NCBI GenBank assembly: GCA_021847625.1
Contig: JAJZQK010000001.1
Span: forward strand, 1 to 31,232
DNA length: 31,232 bases
DNA from: Chloroflexota bacterium
GTDB taxonomy: Bacteria; Chloroflexota; FW602-bin22; JAMCYS01
Direction: 5' to 3'
Part shown: piece by piece, positions 7,654 to 14,882 of the stretch
How positions within the stretch are numbered: the first letter of the stretch is position 1
Layout of the letters: each line of letters starts with the position of its first letter
Made by a program: the position numbers and the translations under genes
The notes under the pieces: generated by a model
The model's database searches: none
Told to the model about the DNA's origin: nothing
What the model saw: only the letters and a program-made list of their open reading frames with translations

Positions 7654-7888
7654 CACGCGATCAGTCCCCTCCGTTTCCCCCGTTTTGGAGAGCCGCTTGC
7701 TCGCCGCCTTCCGCAAATCCATTGACGCTGCCATTCGACCCAGCGGACGCGGGCACGCGGCTTCCCTCGTCTCTGGACCGCAGTGTGGGCGCCGTCTCGC
7801 GGTCGCCCAACCCGCCGCTGACGCTCGGCCGGATCCTCTGAGCCGCCACCGTACTCATCTAAGGGTCCCAGCCGCGACCTGCCCGCGG

Positions 7889-9295
7889 TTACGTCGCAAG
7901 CCAGAGTAGAGGTTCCTCGACGAATCCCTTGACCGTCTGGAGGAACCTAGCCGCCGGCGCACCGTCGACAACGCGATGGTCGAAGGTCAGGCTTAGCGTG
8001 ACCATATGGCGGGGGATAACACGCTCGCCTGAGGTATCTACCACCGGACGTAGGGCGATCTTCCCCACACCCAGAACGGCACACTCCGGTAGGTTCAGAA
8101 TTGGAGTGAACGCTTTGACATCGAATCCGCCCAGATTGGTGACAGTGAAAGTCCCGCCTCGTAGATCCTCCGCAGAAACGGTCCCCGCCTTGGCTTGCGC
8201 CACGAGTCTGGCTGTCTCCCCAGCGATGGTCCATAGCCCTTTTTCATCTGCATCCGTGACGACCGGCACGATCAGCCCGCGTGGCGTATCCATCGCCAGG
8301 CCGATGTTGATGCCCTTGTGGCGAACGAGTACGTCCCCCTCGAGCGACGAGTTGAGGTGCGGGTGCTCGCGAAGGGCCGCGGCGACCAGACACACAAGCA
8401 TATCGTTGTAAGTTGGCGGCTGCAGCTTCAGTCGCTTCTGTGCGGCTTGAACGAGCCGACTACGCAAGGCTACGATCTCGGTTGCGTCGGCGTCGGTCAT
8501 TAGCGTGACCGGCGCGGCTGTTCGCGAGGCGGCCGCCATGCGGTCGCGGGTAATCCGCCGCACCGCCGACAGCGGCTCGCGCTCGGCCTGGCCAGGTGCT
8601 ACGGCGTCGGGCTCAGCCACCTCTGGCGTGGGCCGTTTGGCAGCTGGTGGTGCAATCGCCACCGACCGCTCCCGGATAGCCGCCTCCACGTCCTCCCGCG
8701 TTATGCGCTTTCCCTCTGCCCTGGCCGCCAGCTCTACCAGGTCCACGTCGGCCTCCTCCGCCAGACGGCGCGCAAGCGGACTCACGCGAATCCCTGCGGC
8801 GCGAGACCCGGCGGCCGCCCTCACGTCGTGCTCGACGATCCGGCCGGTTCGCCCGCTTCCTGCGATGACCGCCCAGTCCACCCCCAGCTCGGCGGCCAGA
8901 CGTCGGGCTCGAGGGCTGATGGGCCGCGTGTCCGAGCACTTTCTGCCAGCGACTACCCATTCGTCGGCTGGGGCAAGGTGGGACGTTGCTGGCGGCCCAG
9001 CATCCGCCATTGCAGCTGGCACCGTCAGGGCCGTGAACGAAGCCGACTCCCCGGGTCGCACCAGGTAAGCAAGCACCGAACCGACCGGGACCTGCTCACC
9101 GGCGGGCGGTGAGTCGGGCGGAATGCGCAGTACGCCGTCTTCTAGCGCCTCCACCTCGCTCACCGCCTTGTCGCTTTCGACACTGAAAAGGACTTCACCG
9201 GCCTTTACCGTCTCCCCATCCATCTTCAACCACTTGACCAGACTGCCGGCCTCCATTATCCAGCCGAGCTTGGGCATTACAACTGCAACTGGCAT
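7889..9295 (-). CDS. 2-oxoacid dehydrogenase E2 (dihydrolipoamide acyltransferase), left copy
   Basis: Acyltransferase core of a 2-oxoacid (acetoin/pyruvate/branched-chain type) dehydrogenase, 468 residues, moving the acyl group from lipoyl-lysine to CoA. The lipoyl domain is at residues 1-80 with the modified Lys43 in ESDKAV. Two peripheral-subunit-binding domains follow: 126-161 (SPRARRLAAELGVD) and 171-207 (SPLARRLAEEADVD). One such domain is usual in bacterial E2. The catalytic domain ends in DHRVVDG, with the active His near 440. ATG 9295 is used because GAGGAGAGGCTG precedes it and it starts directly at the lipoyl domain. It follows the E1-beta gene by 53 bases. Family is certain; substrate is not. 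Confidence 0.94.
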   Translation of the reverse strand: MPVAVVMPKLGWIMEAGSLVKWLKMDGETVKAGEVLFSVESDKAVSEVEALEDGVLRIPPDSPPAGEQVPVGSVLAYLVRPGESASFTALTVPAAMADAGPPATSHLAPADEWVVAGRKCSDTRPISPRARRLAAELGVDWAVIAGSGRTGRIVEHDVRAAAGSRAAGIRVSPLARRLAEEADVDLVELAARAEGKRITREDVEAAIRERSVAIAPPAAKRPTPEVAEPDAVAPGQAEREPLSAVRRITRDRMAAASRTAAPVTLMTDADATEIVALRSRLVQAAQKRLKLQPPTYNDMLVCLVAAALREHPHLNSSLEGDVLVRHKGINIGLAMDTPRGLIVPVVTDADEKGLWTIAGETARLVAQAKAGTVSAEDLRGGTFTVTNLGGFDVKAFTPILNLPECAVLGVGKIALRPVVDTSGERVIPRHMVTLSLTFDHRVVDGAPAARFLQTVKGFVEEPLLWLAT

Positions 9296-9348
9296 CAGCC
9301 TCTCCTCATCAATCGTGCTGCCCCGAGGGCGCACGGCTGCAGGTAACG

Positions 9349-10326
9349 CTACTCTGCCAGCAAGTCTCGGACGGCTTGCACGATGGTCGTCGGATTAGGT
9401 ACGACGGCTGCCTCGAGCGGCGGGCTGTAGGGGGCCGGAACCTGGGCACCGTTGAGCCGCCTGATCGGCGCGTCCAAGTCATCAAAGGCCCGGTCGATGA
9501 CCTGGGCCGCAATCTCAGCCCCGATGCCGCAAGGGCCGTAGGCCTCGTCGACGATCAGCAGCCTGCCTGTCTTGTGGACTGAGGCAAGGATCGTGTCGAG
9601 ATCAAGGGGCACCACAGTCCTGGGGTCTATCACCTCCACGGAGATGCCCTCTTTGGCCAACCGCTCGCCGGCCTCCAGCGTCTTGTTCACCATCACGGCG
9701 ATCGCGACGACGGTCACGTCCTTGCCCTCGCGGGCGATGGCGGCCTTGCCGAAGGGAAGATAATACTCCTCTTCAGGCACCTGCCCCCTGGTGCTTAGCA
9801 AGGACTTGTGCTCCAGGAAGAGCACCGGATCGTCGCTGCGGATGGATGTCTTGAGCAGTCCCTTGGCGTCATAGGGCGTGGTGGGAACGACCACTCGGAA
9901 TCCCGGCAGATGGCTGAAGACCGAGTAGTAACTCCCCGAGTGGTGGGCCGCAGCCGAGTTGCCCACGCCAATACAGCCTCGAAGCACTATCGGCATCTTC
10001 ACCCGACCGTCGCTCATCCACTGCATTTTGGCGGTCTGGTTCACGAGCTCGCCCATGGCATCCAGGATGAAGTCGACGAACATGAAGTCGATGACAGGGC
10101 GGCTGCCCGTCGCTGCCGCGCCCGTGCAAAGGCCGACGAATCCTCGCTCGGATATGGGCGTGTCGCGCAGACGCTCGGCTCCATACAGTTCGTAGAGGCC
10201 GGCCGTCGTGTTGAAGTTTCCTCCCCTCGGGCCGATGCCTTCGCCCACGACGAAGATGGTTGGATCCTTCGCCATCTCCTCTGCCAGGCCCTCTCGCGCC
10301 GCCGCCACAAAAGTCAACTCGCGCAT
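9349..10326 (-). CDS. 2-oxoacid dehydrogenase E1-beta subunit, left copy
   Basis: Beta subunit of the thiamine-diphosphate E1 component, 325 residues. Typical stretches are visible: VVGEGIGPRGGNFNTT near the N-terminus, DTPISERGFVGLCTGAA, DFMFVDFILDAMGELVNQ and IDPRTVVPLD with VDEAYGPCGIG towards the C-terminal transketolase-like domain. It pairs with the E1-alpha subunit to decarboxylate a 2-oxoacid. GGGAGAGACGAT lies before the ATG. The E1-alpha gene ends only 18 bases upstream. It resembles acetoin-dehydrogenase beta subunits and related uncharacterised enzymes; substrate specificity cannot be decided here. Confidence 0.95.
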   Translation of the reverse strand: MRELTFVAAAREGLAEEMAKDPTIFVVGEGIGPRGGNFNTTAGLYELYGAERLRDTPISERGFVGLCTGAAATGSRPVIDFMFVDFILDAMGELVNQTAKMQWMSDGRVKMPIVLRGCIGVGNSAAAHHSGSYYSVFSHLPGFRVVVPTTPYDAKGLLKTSIRSDDPVLFLEHKSLLSTRGQVPEEEYYLPFGKAAIAREGKDVTVVAIAVMVNKTLEAGERLAKEGISVEVIDPRTVVPLDLDTILASVHKTGRLLIVDEAYGPCGIGAEIAAQVIDRAFDDLDAPIRRLNGAQVPAPYSPPLEAAVVPNPTTIVQAVRDLLAE

Positions 10327-10344
10327 ATCGTCTCTCCCGACGTT

Positions 10345-11352
10345 CTAGTCGCTGAACAGGTGATCGAGGACTGTGGCAGGGTCTGGGTAAGGGCTATCCT
10401 TGGCGAACGCATAGCCTTCCTCTACGACCGCCGTCACGTCGGCCTCGATCCGCCTGAGCTCGTCGGGGTCTGCCACCCCGTCGGCCGTCAGCCTTTCCCT
10501 AAAGCGTTTGATAGGACAGCGCCCTTTCCACTCCTCGACCTCCTCAGCCGAACGGTAACCTGACTCACGCATGCCCTCTGCGTGCGCCCTTGTGCGGTAG
10601 GTCTTGCATTCGAGCAGCGTAGGCCCCTCGCCTGAGCGGGCTCGGCGGATCGCTGCGCCCGCCGCCTCATAGACGGCAACGACGTCGTTGCCGTCGACGG
10701 CAACCCCCGGCAGGCCGTAGGAGGCAGCACGTTCGGCGATATTCGGATTCCCTGCCACGGATGATAGGGCAACCTCCGTGGCGTAGAGGTTGTTCTCGCA
10801 GACGAAGACCGCCGGGAGCTTCCAGACCGCGGCCATGTTCAGGCCCTCGTGGAAGGCACCGTTGTTCGAAGCCCCGTCGCCGAAGAAAGCCACGCTCACT
10901 CTATCAGTCTTCAGCAACTTGAAGGTGTAGGCGGCACCGGCAGCGAGGAGGATGCAGGGGCTGACTATCCCGCTAGTGCCCATCAGCCCCACCTCTGGCG
11001 AGAAAAGGTGCATACTCCCACCACGTCCGTGGGAGCAACCCGTGGCCCGCGCGAGCAACTCCGCCATGAACTGGCGAACGTCAACTCCTTTGGCCAGAGC
11101 ATGACCGTGGCCGCGGTGGGTACTGAATACCGTGTCGTCTTTGCCGAGGTGGGCGCACACGCCGGTGGCGACTGCCTCCTCACCCACATAGGTGTGGCAA
11201 GCTCCCGGCACAAGGCCGTTCTGATAGGCTTTGGCCATCTGCTCCTCGCAGTACCTGATGAGGAGCATTTGGCGGTAGAGCGAAAGCAGTCGGGGCTTGT
11301 CCAGGCCCCCGTCCCCTTTTGTACGGTCCCAAGTGCTCCCATAGTCTGGCAT
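10345..11352 (-). CDS. 2-oxoacid dehydrogenase E1-alpha subunit (TPP-dependent), left copy
   Basis: Alpha subunit of E1, 335 residues, holding the thiamine-diphosphate/Mg site. The TPP motif begins GDGASNNGAFHEGLN at residue 158 and closes at CENN (186-189). THRGHGHALAKG (79-90) is the conserved loop of this family. It would catalyse decarboxylation of a 2-oxoacid and reductive acylation of the E2 lipoyl group. The ATG at 11352 follows GGGGAG, though spacing is short (2 bases). It is diverged from the right-arm E1-alpha at 13827-14840, so the two may act on different chain lengths or be differently regulated. It stands between an SDR gene and E1-beta. Confidence 0.95.
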   Translation of the reverse strand: MPDYGSTWDRTKGDGGLDKPRLLSLYRQMLLIRYCEEQMAKAYQNGLVPGACHTYVGEEAVATGVCAHLGKDDTVFSTHRGHGHALAKGVDVRQFMAELLARATGCSHGRGGSMHLFSPEVGLMGTSGIVSPCILLAAGAAYTFKLLKTDRVSVAFFGDGASNNGAFHEGLNMAAVWKLPAVFVCENNLYATEVALSSVAGNPNIAERAASYGLPGVAVDGNDVVAVYEAAGAAIRRARSGEGPTLLECKTYRTRAHAEGMRESGYRSAEEVEEWKGRCPIKRFRERLTADGVADPDELRRIEADVTAVVEEGYAFAKDSPYPDPATVLDHLFSD

Positions 11353-11403
11353 CTCTCCCCATAGATAGTGAATAAGGCCCGCGACAGCGCAGCCCGCGGA
11401 GAA

Positions 11404-12237
11404 TCAGTCAGACGGCCAGGTGTGGCTCCCGCCAGCGTTGAGCGCCAGGTTGCCGCCATCGACAGGCAAGCAGACTCCCGTGATCCACCCGGCCAGATCG
11501 GAGGCCAGGAATACCGCCGCACCGGCTATGTCCTCTGGTTCTCCCAGACGGTTCATCGGTATGCCGGTTAGAAACCGGGCCAGCAGCCTATCGGAATTAA
11601 ACTTGGGGTTGGCGAGGAGTACATGCATCGGCGGCGTCATGACTTGAGCGGGCTGAATGGCGTTAACCCGGATACCGTGGTGGGCCCACTCTACCGCCAG
11701 TTCGTGCGTGAACTGGATGACCGCGCCCTTGGAGACACTATAGGCGAAGTTCCCCCTCCCCAGGGCGGAACTACCGGCGATAGAACTGATGTTGATTATG
11801 CAGCCGCCGTGACCGCGACTGATCATCCGCTTGCCCGCCTCGCGGGCCGCTAGGAACTGTCCCGTGATGTTGACCGCCATTATGCGATTCCACGTATCGA
11901 GGCTCACCTCTTCAGGGTGCTCGTGCTTTCCGATACCGGCGTTGTTAACCAGGACATCGACCTGGCCGAACTCCTGGTCGAGGCGCTCGAACGCGCGCAG
12001 TATGTCAACATCGCTCCCCATATCGCAGGTGGCGGCAACGGCTCGGCGCCCGAGCGCGCGGACCTCCTCGGCAGTCGTGGCTGCGCCCTGCGTGTCAATA
12101 TCGCCCACCAAGATGTCGGCACCCAACTGGGCCAGACCCAACGCAATGGCGTGGCCGATGCCGCCGTTCGCCCCGCCCGCGGTAACCATTGCGACTTTGC
12201 CCGTGAAATCGATCGGCTTGAGCACGATGCGGTTCAC
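11404..12237 (-). CDS. Short-chain dehydrogenase/reductase, left arm
   Basis: Classical SDR of 277 residues, NAD(P)-dependent. The cofactor loop TAGGANGGIG is at 19-28, with an acidic residue (GDID, 45-48) after the second strand suggesting NAD. NNAG is at 98-101, and catalytic Ser152 (NISSIAG) with Tyr166/Lys170 (YSVSK) are intact. The C-terminus has PVDGG. GTG 12237 directly follows GATTGAG and lies just past the aldolase stop codon (12244). A second GTG at 12225 has AGGTGA upstream and is a possible alternative. It is similar to the SDR at 22685-23470 (shared SSIAG.xALGRG, ASD near the end). It probably oxidises a hydroxy-acid or polyol before aldol cleavage. Confidence 0.93.
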   Translation of the reverse strand: MNRIVLKPIDFTGKVAMVTAGGANGGIGHAIALGLAQLGADILVGDIDTQGAATTAEEVRALGRRAVAATCDMGSDVDILRAFERLDQEFGQVDVLVNNAGIGKHEHPEEVSLDTWNRIMAVNITGQFLAAREAGKRMISRGHGGCIINISSIAGSSALGRGNFAYSVSKGAVIQFTHELAVEWAHHGIRVNAIQPAQVMTPPMHVLLANPKFNSDRLLARFLTGIPMNRLGEPEDIAGAAVFLASDLAGWITGVCLPVDGGNLALNAGGSHTWPSD

Positions 12238-12243
12238 CTCAAT

Positions 12244-13014
12244 CTAGCGTCTAATCTCGGACAACGCCGCCTGGCCGGCGCGCGCAGCCATGCGCACATC
12301 CCCGCCCGCGTTCAGGAAGCGGAAGCCCTGTTCGATCCGCCGGTTTGCATCCTGCACGCCGGAGCAGAACATACCCGCGAACTTGCCGACCTTTCTGGCG
12401 GCTGCCAGGATCTGTTGCACGCCCTCTTCTACGTCCGGTGGCACCTGCGCCAGCCCAGACGGATGGCCGTAGGAGATGGCCAGGTCGTTGGGGCCGATGA
12501 TGCAGCCGTCTATGCCATCGATGCCCAGGATAGCCCCCGCGTTATTCGCGGCTTGTTTGGTCTCCAGCATTACCACCACGAGGAGCTCCTCGTTAGCGCG
12601 CTCGAAGTAATCGGAGGCGCCGTAGAAGGCTCCCCGCACTGGGCCCCAGGAGCGATGCCCGAGAGGGGGATATTTGGCCGCGCGCACGACTGCCCTCCCC
12701 TCGTCGGCGGTATTCACGTAAGGGACAATCACGCCGTAGGCACCCAAGTCCAGGCAACGCTGGATGAAAATGGAGTCGTTGCCGGGCACCCGAACCACGG
12801 GCGTCGCGCCCCCAACCAGGGTGGCAAGCACTAGACGTTGAATGTCGTTGATGTTGGATTCGCTGTGCTGAAGGTCGATCACCAAGAAATCGAAGCCCTG
12901 GAGTGCCAACAACTCCGCCATCAAGGAACTTGATGAGGCCATTGAGGCGCCGACGACCACCTTTCCCTCCTGCAGCGCCTGCTTGGTTCTGTTCCCGGGC
13001 ATCTGTACGACCAT
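12244..13014 (-). CDS. HpcH/HpaI-family class II aldolase, left arm
   Basis: Predicted metal-dependent pyruvate-type aldolase of the HpcH/HpaI family, about 256 residues. Counted from ATG 13014, the catalytic His50 (IDLQHSE), Arg75 (VVRVPG), metal ligands Glu151 (MLETKQA) and Asp177 (GPNDLA) are all present. Such enzymes cleave 2-oxo-3-deoxy or 4-hydroxy-2-oxo acids to pyruvate plus an aldehyde. The reading frame is open beyond 13014, but that upstream part overlaps a permease remnant in another frame and is not aldolase-like. ATG 13002 is also possible. No clear ribosome site precedes either; ATG 13014 follows the remnant's stop codon by 8 bases, suggesting former translational coupling. It pairs functionally with the adjacent SDR and E1/E2 genes. 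Confidence 0.9.
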   Translation of the reverse strand: MVVQMPGNRTKQALQEGKVVVGASMASSSSLMAELLALQGFDFLVIDLQHSESNINDIQRLVLATLVGGATPVVRVPGNDSIFIQRCLDLGAYGVIVPYVNTADEGRAVVRAAKYPPLGHRSWGPVRGAFYGASDYFERANEELLVVVMLETKQAANNAGAILGIDGIDGCIIGPNDLAISYGHPSGLAQVPPDVEEGVQQILAAARKVGKFAGMFCSGVQDANRRIEQGFRFLNAGGDVRMAARAGQAALSEIRR

Positions 13015-13022
13015 CTGCTTGA

Positions 13023-13121
13023 CTACACCCACCCTTTCACCGCGCCGGCGGTCAAACCGGCCACGTATTGATCGACCAAGAACGAATAGAGGACGGCCGC
13101 TGCCCTGAGCGCCAGAGGGGG
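13023..13121 (-). pseudogene. C-terminal remnant of a MalG-type ABC permease
   Basis: In one minus-strand frame the bases just before the aldolase encode a typical CUT1 permease tail: LYSFLVDQYVAGL followed by TAGAVKG and a stop at 13023-13025. The intact permease at 3894-4742 ends in the nearly identical SGLTAGAVKG. Nothing upstream of about 13121 in this frame resembles a permease and there is no start. It is therefore what is left after a deletion removed the rest of a transporter gene that once preceded the aldolase. Confidence 0.8.
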
Positions 13122-13196
13122 TCGGGCCACCCGGCGAACCCACGGGGCCTCACTGTGCATTCAGGATACTGCGTACCGAGTTGCGAATTCCTGCGC

Positions 13197-13225
13197 ACTC
13201 TATCATCAGCGTGGTAGTCTGTCAA
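13197..13225 (-). promoter_or_regulatory. Candidate promoter for the leftward arm
   Basis: On the minus strand a perfect TTGACA (13220-13225) is followed after 17 bases by TAGAGT (13197-13202, 4 of 6 matches to TATAAT). It points towards the aldolase/SDR/E1/E2 genes, leaving about 180 bases of leader that includes the permease remnant. Seven bases separate its -35 box from that of the opposite promoter. Confidence 0.55.
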
Positions 13226-13232
13226 GCCCCCC

Positions 13233-13261
13233 TTGACATGACAACCAACCGGTGCTAACGT
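13233..13261 (+). promoter_or_regulatory. Candidate promoter for the rightward arm
   Basis: A perfect TTGACA (13233-13238) with a 17-base spacer precedes TAACGT (13256-13261, 3 of 6 matches). It points at the broken GntR gene and the second E1/E2 cluster. The two -35 boxes are back to back, so one operator between them could control both arms. Confidence 0.5.
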
Positions 13262-13332
13262 GGCGGAAGGATGCAGAACACTGAACCCTAGATGCGAGAT
13301 GCGCTATTCCGTAATCGTGCGGACGCCACGGC

Positions 13333-13343
13333 GGGGGGGGGGG
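13333..13343 (+). repeat. G11 homopolymer tract in the rightward leader
   Basis: Eleven consecutive G residues lie between the rightward promoter and the ATG of the broken GntR gene. Such tracts are prone to slippage during replication and sequencing. It is outside the preferred coding region, so a length change would alter spacing rather than frame unless translation starts further upstream. Confidence 0.85.
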
Positions 13344-13355
13344 CGATGGGCTGCT

Positions 13356-13797
13356 ATGTCGCTAATGGACTATCCGGACCTCAGTGAGATCGCGTGTAAG
13401 ATCATCCGAGATCAGATCTTGACGGCTCATCCGACACCCAGGAGCGCCTGGTTGTCGCGACCCTGGCCAGCCACTTGGGTGTGAGCCGCACTCCAGTTAA
13501 GTATGCGCTGAACCGGTTAGCGGCAGAAGGCTTTGTCTCGGGCCTTCCGCGAAAGGGTTACTTCGTGGCCAATCTCCACGCCGGGGACATCGCCGATCGG
13601 CTGCAGGCGAGGCTAATGCTCGAGCTGGCTGAAGTACGGAAGGGTTTGGCTTCGCTTAGGCGCGGCCGGCTGGAGGACATGTGGCGCGCGGCGAACGAGA
13701 TGAGTGCGCTTGTCGATGCGGGCGGCCACCACAGCAACTACCCGAGGTTCTCAGAGCTGGATTCCGAGTTCCACTTCTTGATTGTCGGCATCGGCCG
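13356..13797 (+). pseudogene. Broken GntR/FCD regulator gene
   Basis: The remains of a GntR regulator closely related to the one at 1034-1720. From ATG 13356 the frame encodes MSLMDYPDL and IIRDQILTA. The homology then moves to another frame near 13430-13445 (ERLVVATLASHLGVSRTPVKYALNRL), so a frameshift splits the helix-turn-helix domain. The second frame continues through FCD sequence (QARLMLE, SEFHFLIVGI) and stops resembling the family at about 13797, where its paralogue still has about 95 residues including the last metal-binding His residues. The next gene, E1-alpha, begins at 13827. Both the frameshift and the missing C-terminus argue that no working regulator is made. Confidence 0.85.
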
Positions 13798-13826
13798 CCT
13801 ACCGCACAAGGCACTGAAACGAGGGA

Positions 13827-14840
13827 ATGCTTGTGGATCGGAACATGCTATCGCTAAACCTCTCTACCGAAGATCTCCTGGGAATGTACCGGCAGATGTG
13901 CCTGATCAGGGAGTTCGAGTACGGGGTGCTCGACTGCATCAAGCGCGGGCTGATCATGGGCGGACCGCACCTCTACGTGGGCGAAGAGGCAATCGCGGTC
14001 GGGGTCTGCAGCACCCTGCGGCCCAGTGACTATATCACCAGCACCCACCGCGGCCACGGTCACTGTATCGCCAAGGGTGGCCAGCTCAAGCCGATGATGG
14101 CGGAGCTGTTCACGAAGGCCACCGGGTACTGCAAGGGCAAAGGCGGCACGATGCACATCGCCGACATGGACTTGGGCATCCTTGGGGCGAATGGCATCGT
14201 CGGCGCCGGCCTCCCCATCGCCGTCGGCGCTGCCCTCTCCGGGCGCCTCAAGGGCAAAGACTGGGTTGTGGCCTGCTTCTTTGGCGACGGCGCGTCCAAC
14301 ACCGGTGCCTTCCACGAGGCGCTCAACCTTGCCGCCGTGTGGAAGTTGCCGGTCCTCTTCATCTGCGAGAACAACGGCTACGGCATGTTCTCGCCGCTGC
14401 GGATGACCACCTCCGTGGCCGACGTGGCCGAGCGGGCGCACAGTTACGACATACCCGGCATAGTAGTGGATGGCAACGACGTCCTGGCGGTCCGCGAGGC
14501 GGCGCTCGCGGCGGTGGGGCGGGCGCGGGCCGGAGAGGGCCCCACGCTCATTGAGTGCAAGACCTATCGCCATCTCGGGCATTTCGTGGGGGACCCCGCC
14601 GTCTACCGCGACGACGATGAGGTAGCGGCGTGGATGCGCCGCGACCCGATTGTCAGATTCAGGCAGTTTCTTGTGGAGAGAGCACTGTTGGCGGAGGACG
14701 CCGACCGCGAGCTCCGCACCGAGATTCAGGCCGAGGTGGAGCAGGCGGAGGCGTTCGCGCTAGAAAGCCCGGAACCGGACCCCACCGAGCTGAAAGCAGA
14801 CGTTTACGCCCCGCTGAAGCCGGTGGGCGCCGGGCTATAG
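13827..14840 (+). CDS. 2-oxoacid dehydrogenase E1-alpha subunit (TPP-dependent), right copy
   Basis: Second E1-alpha, 337 residues, thiamine-diphosphate dependent. The TPP motif starts GDGASNTGAFHEALN at residue 153 and closes at CENN (180-183). The THRGHGHCIAKG loop is present (73-84). The region GILGANGIVGAGLPIAVGAAL is closer to acetoin-dehydrogenase-like alpha subunits than the left copy's LMGTSGIVSPC. ATG 13827 follows CGAGGGA at only 2 bases; a GTG at 13833 has better spacing and may be the real start. The gene begins directly after the truncated GntR gene, and its promoter is probably the one at 13233-13261. Confidence 0.95.
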   Translation: MLVDRNMLSLNLSTEDLLGMYRQMCLIREFEYGVLDCIKRGLIMGGPHLYVGEEAIAVGVCSTLRPSDYITSTHRGHGHCIAKGGQLKPMMAELFTKATGYCKGKGGTMHIADMDLGILGANGIVGAGLPIAVGAALSGRLKGKDWVVACFFGDGASNTGAFHEALNLAAVWKLPVLFICENNGYGMFSPLRMTTSVADVAERAHSYDIPGIVVDGNDVLAVREAALAAVGRARAGEGPTLIECKTYRHLGHFVGDPAVYRDDDEVAAWMRRDPIVRFRQFLVERALLAEDADRELRTEIQAEVEQAEAFALESPEPDPTELKADVYAPLKPVGAGL

Positions 14841-14882
14841 CGTTGAAGCCGAGCTGGGTGCTAGTCTGGAGGTTACGCTACT

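Noticed and set aside
11917..12834. A 305-codon plus-strand frame across the left SDR and aldolase
   Set aside because: Both minus-strand genes beneath it have intact catalytic residues, and the plus-strand frame has no family features.
13026..13143. N-terminal extension of the left aldolase open frame
   Set aside because: This stretch has no aldolase similarity and is better explained as permease remnant read in another frame.
13854..14582. A 242-codon open frame on the minus strand
   Set aside because: It is antisense to E1-alpha with its intact TPP motif; the composition (many Gly/Ala/Asp/His) is typical of a shadow frame.
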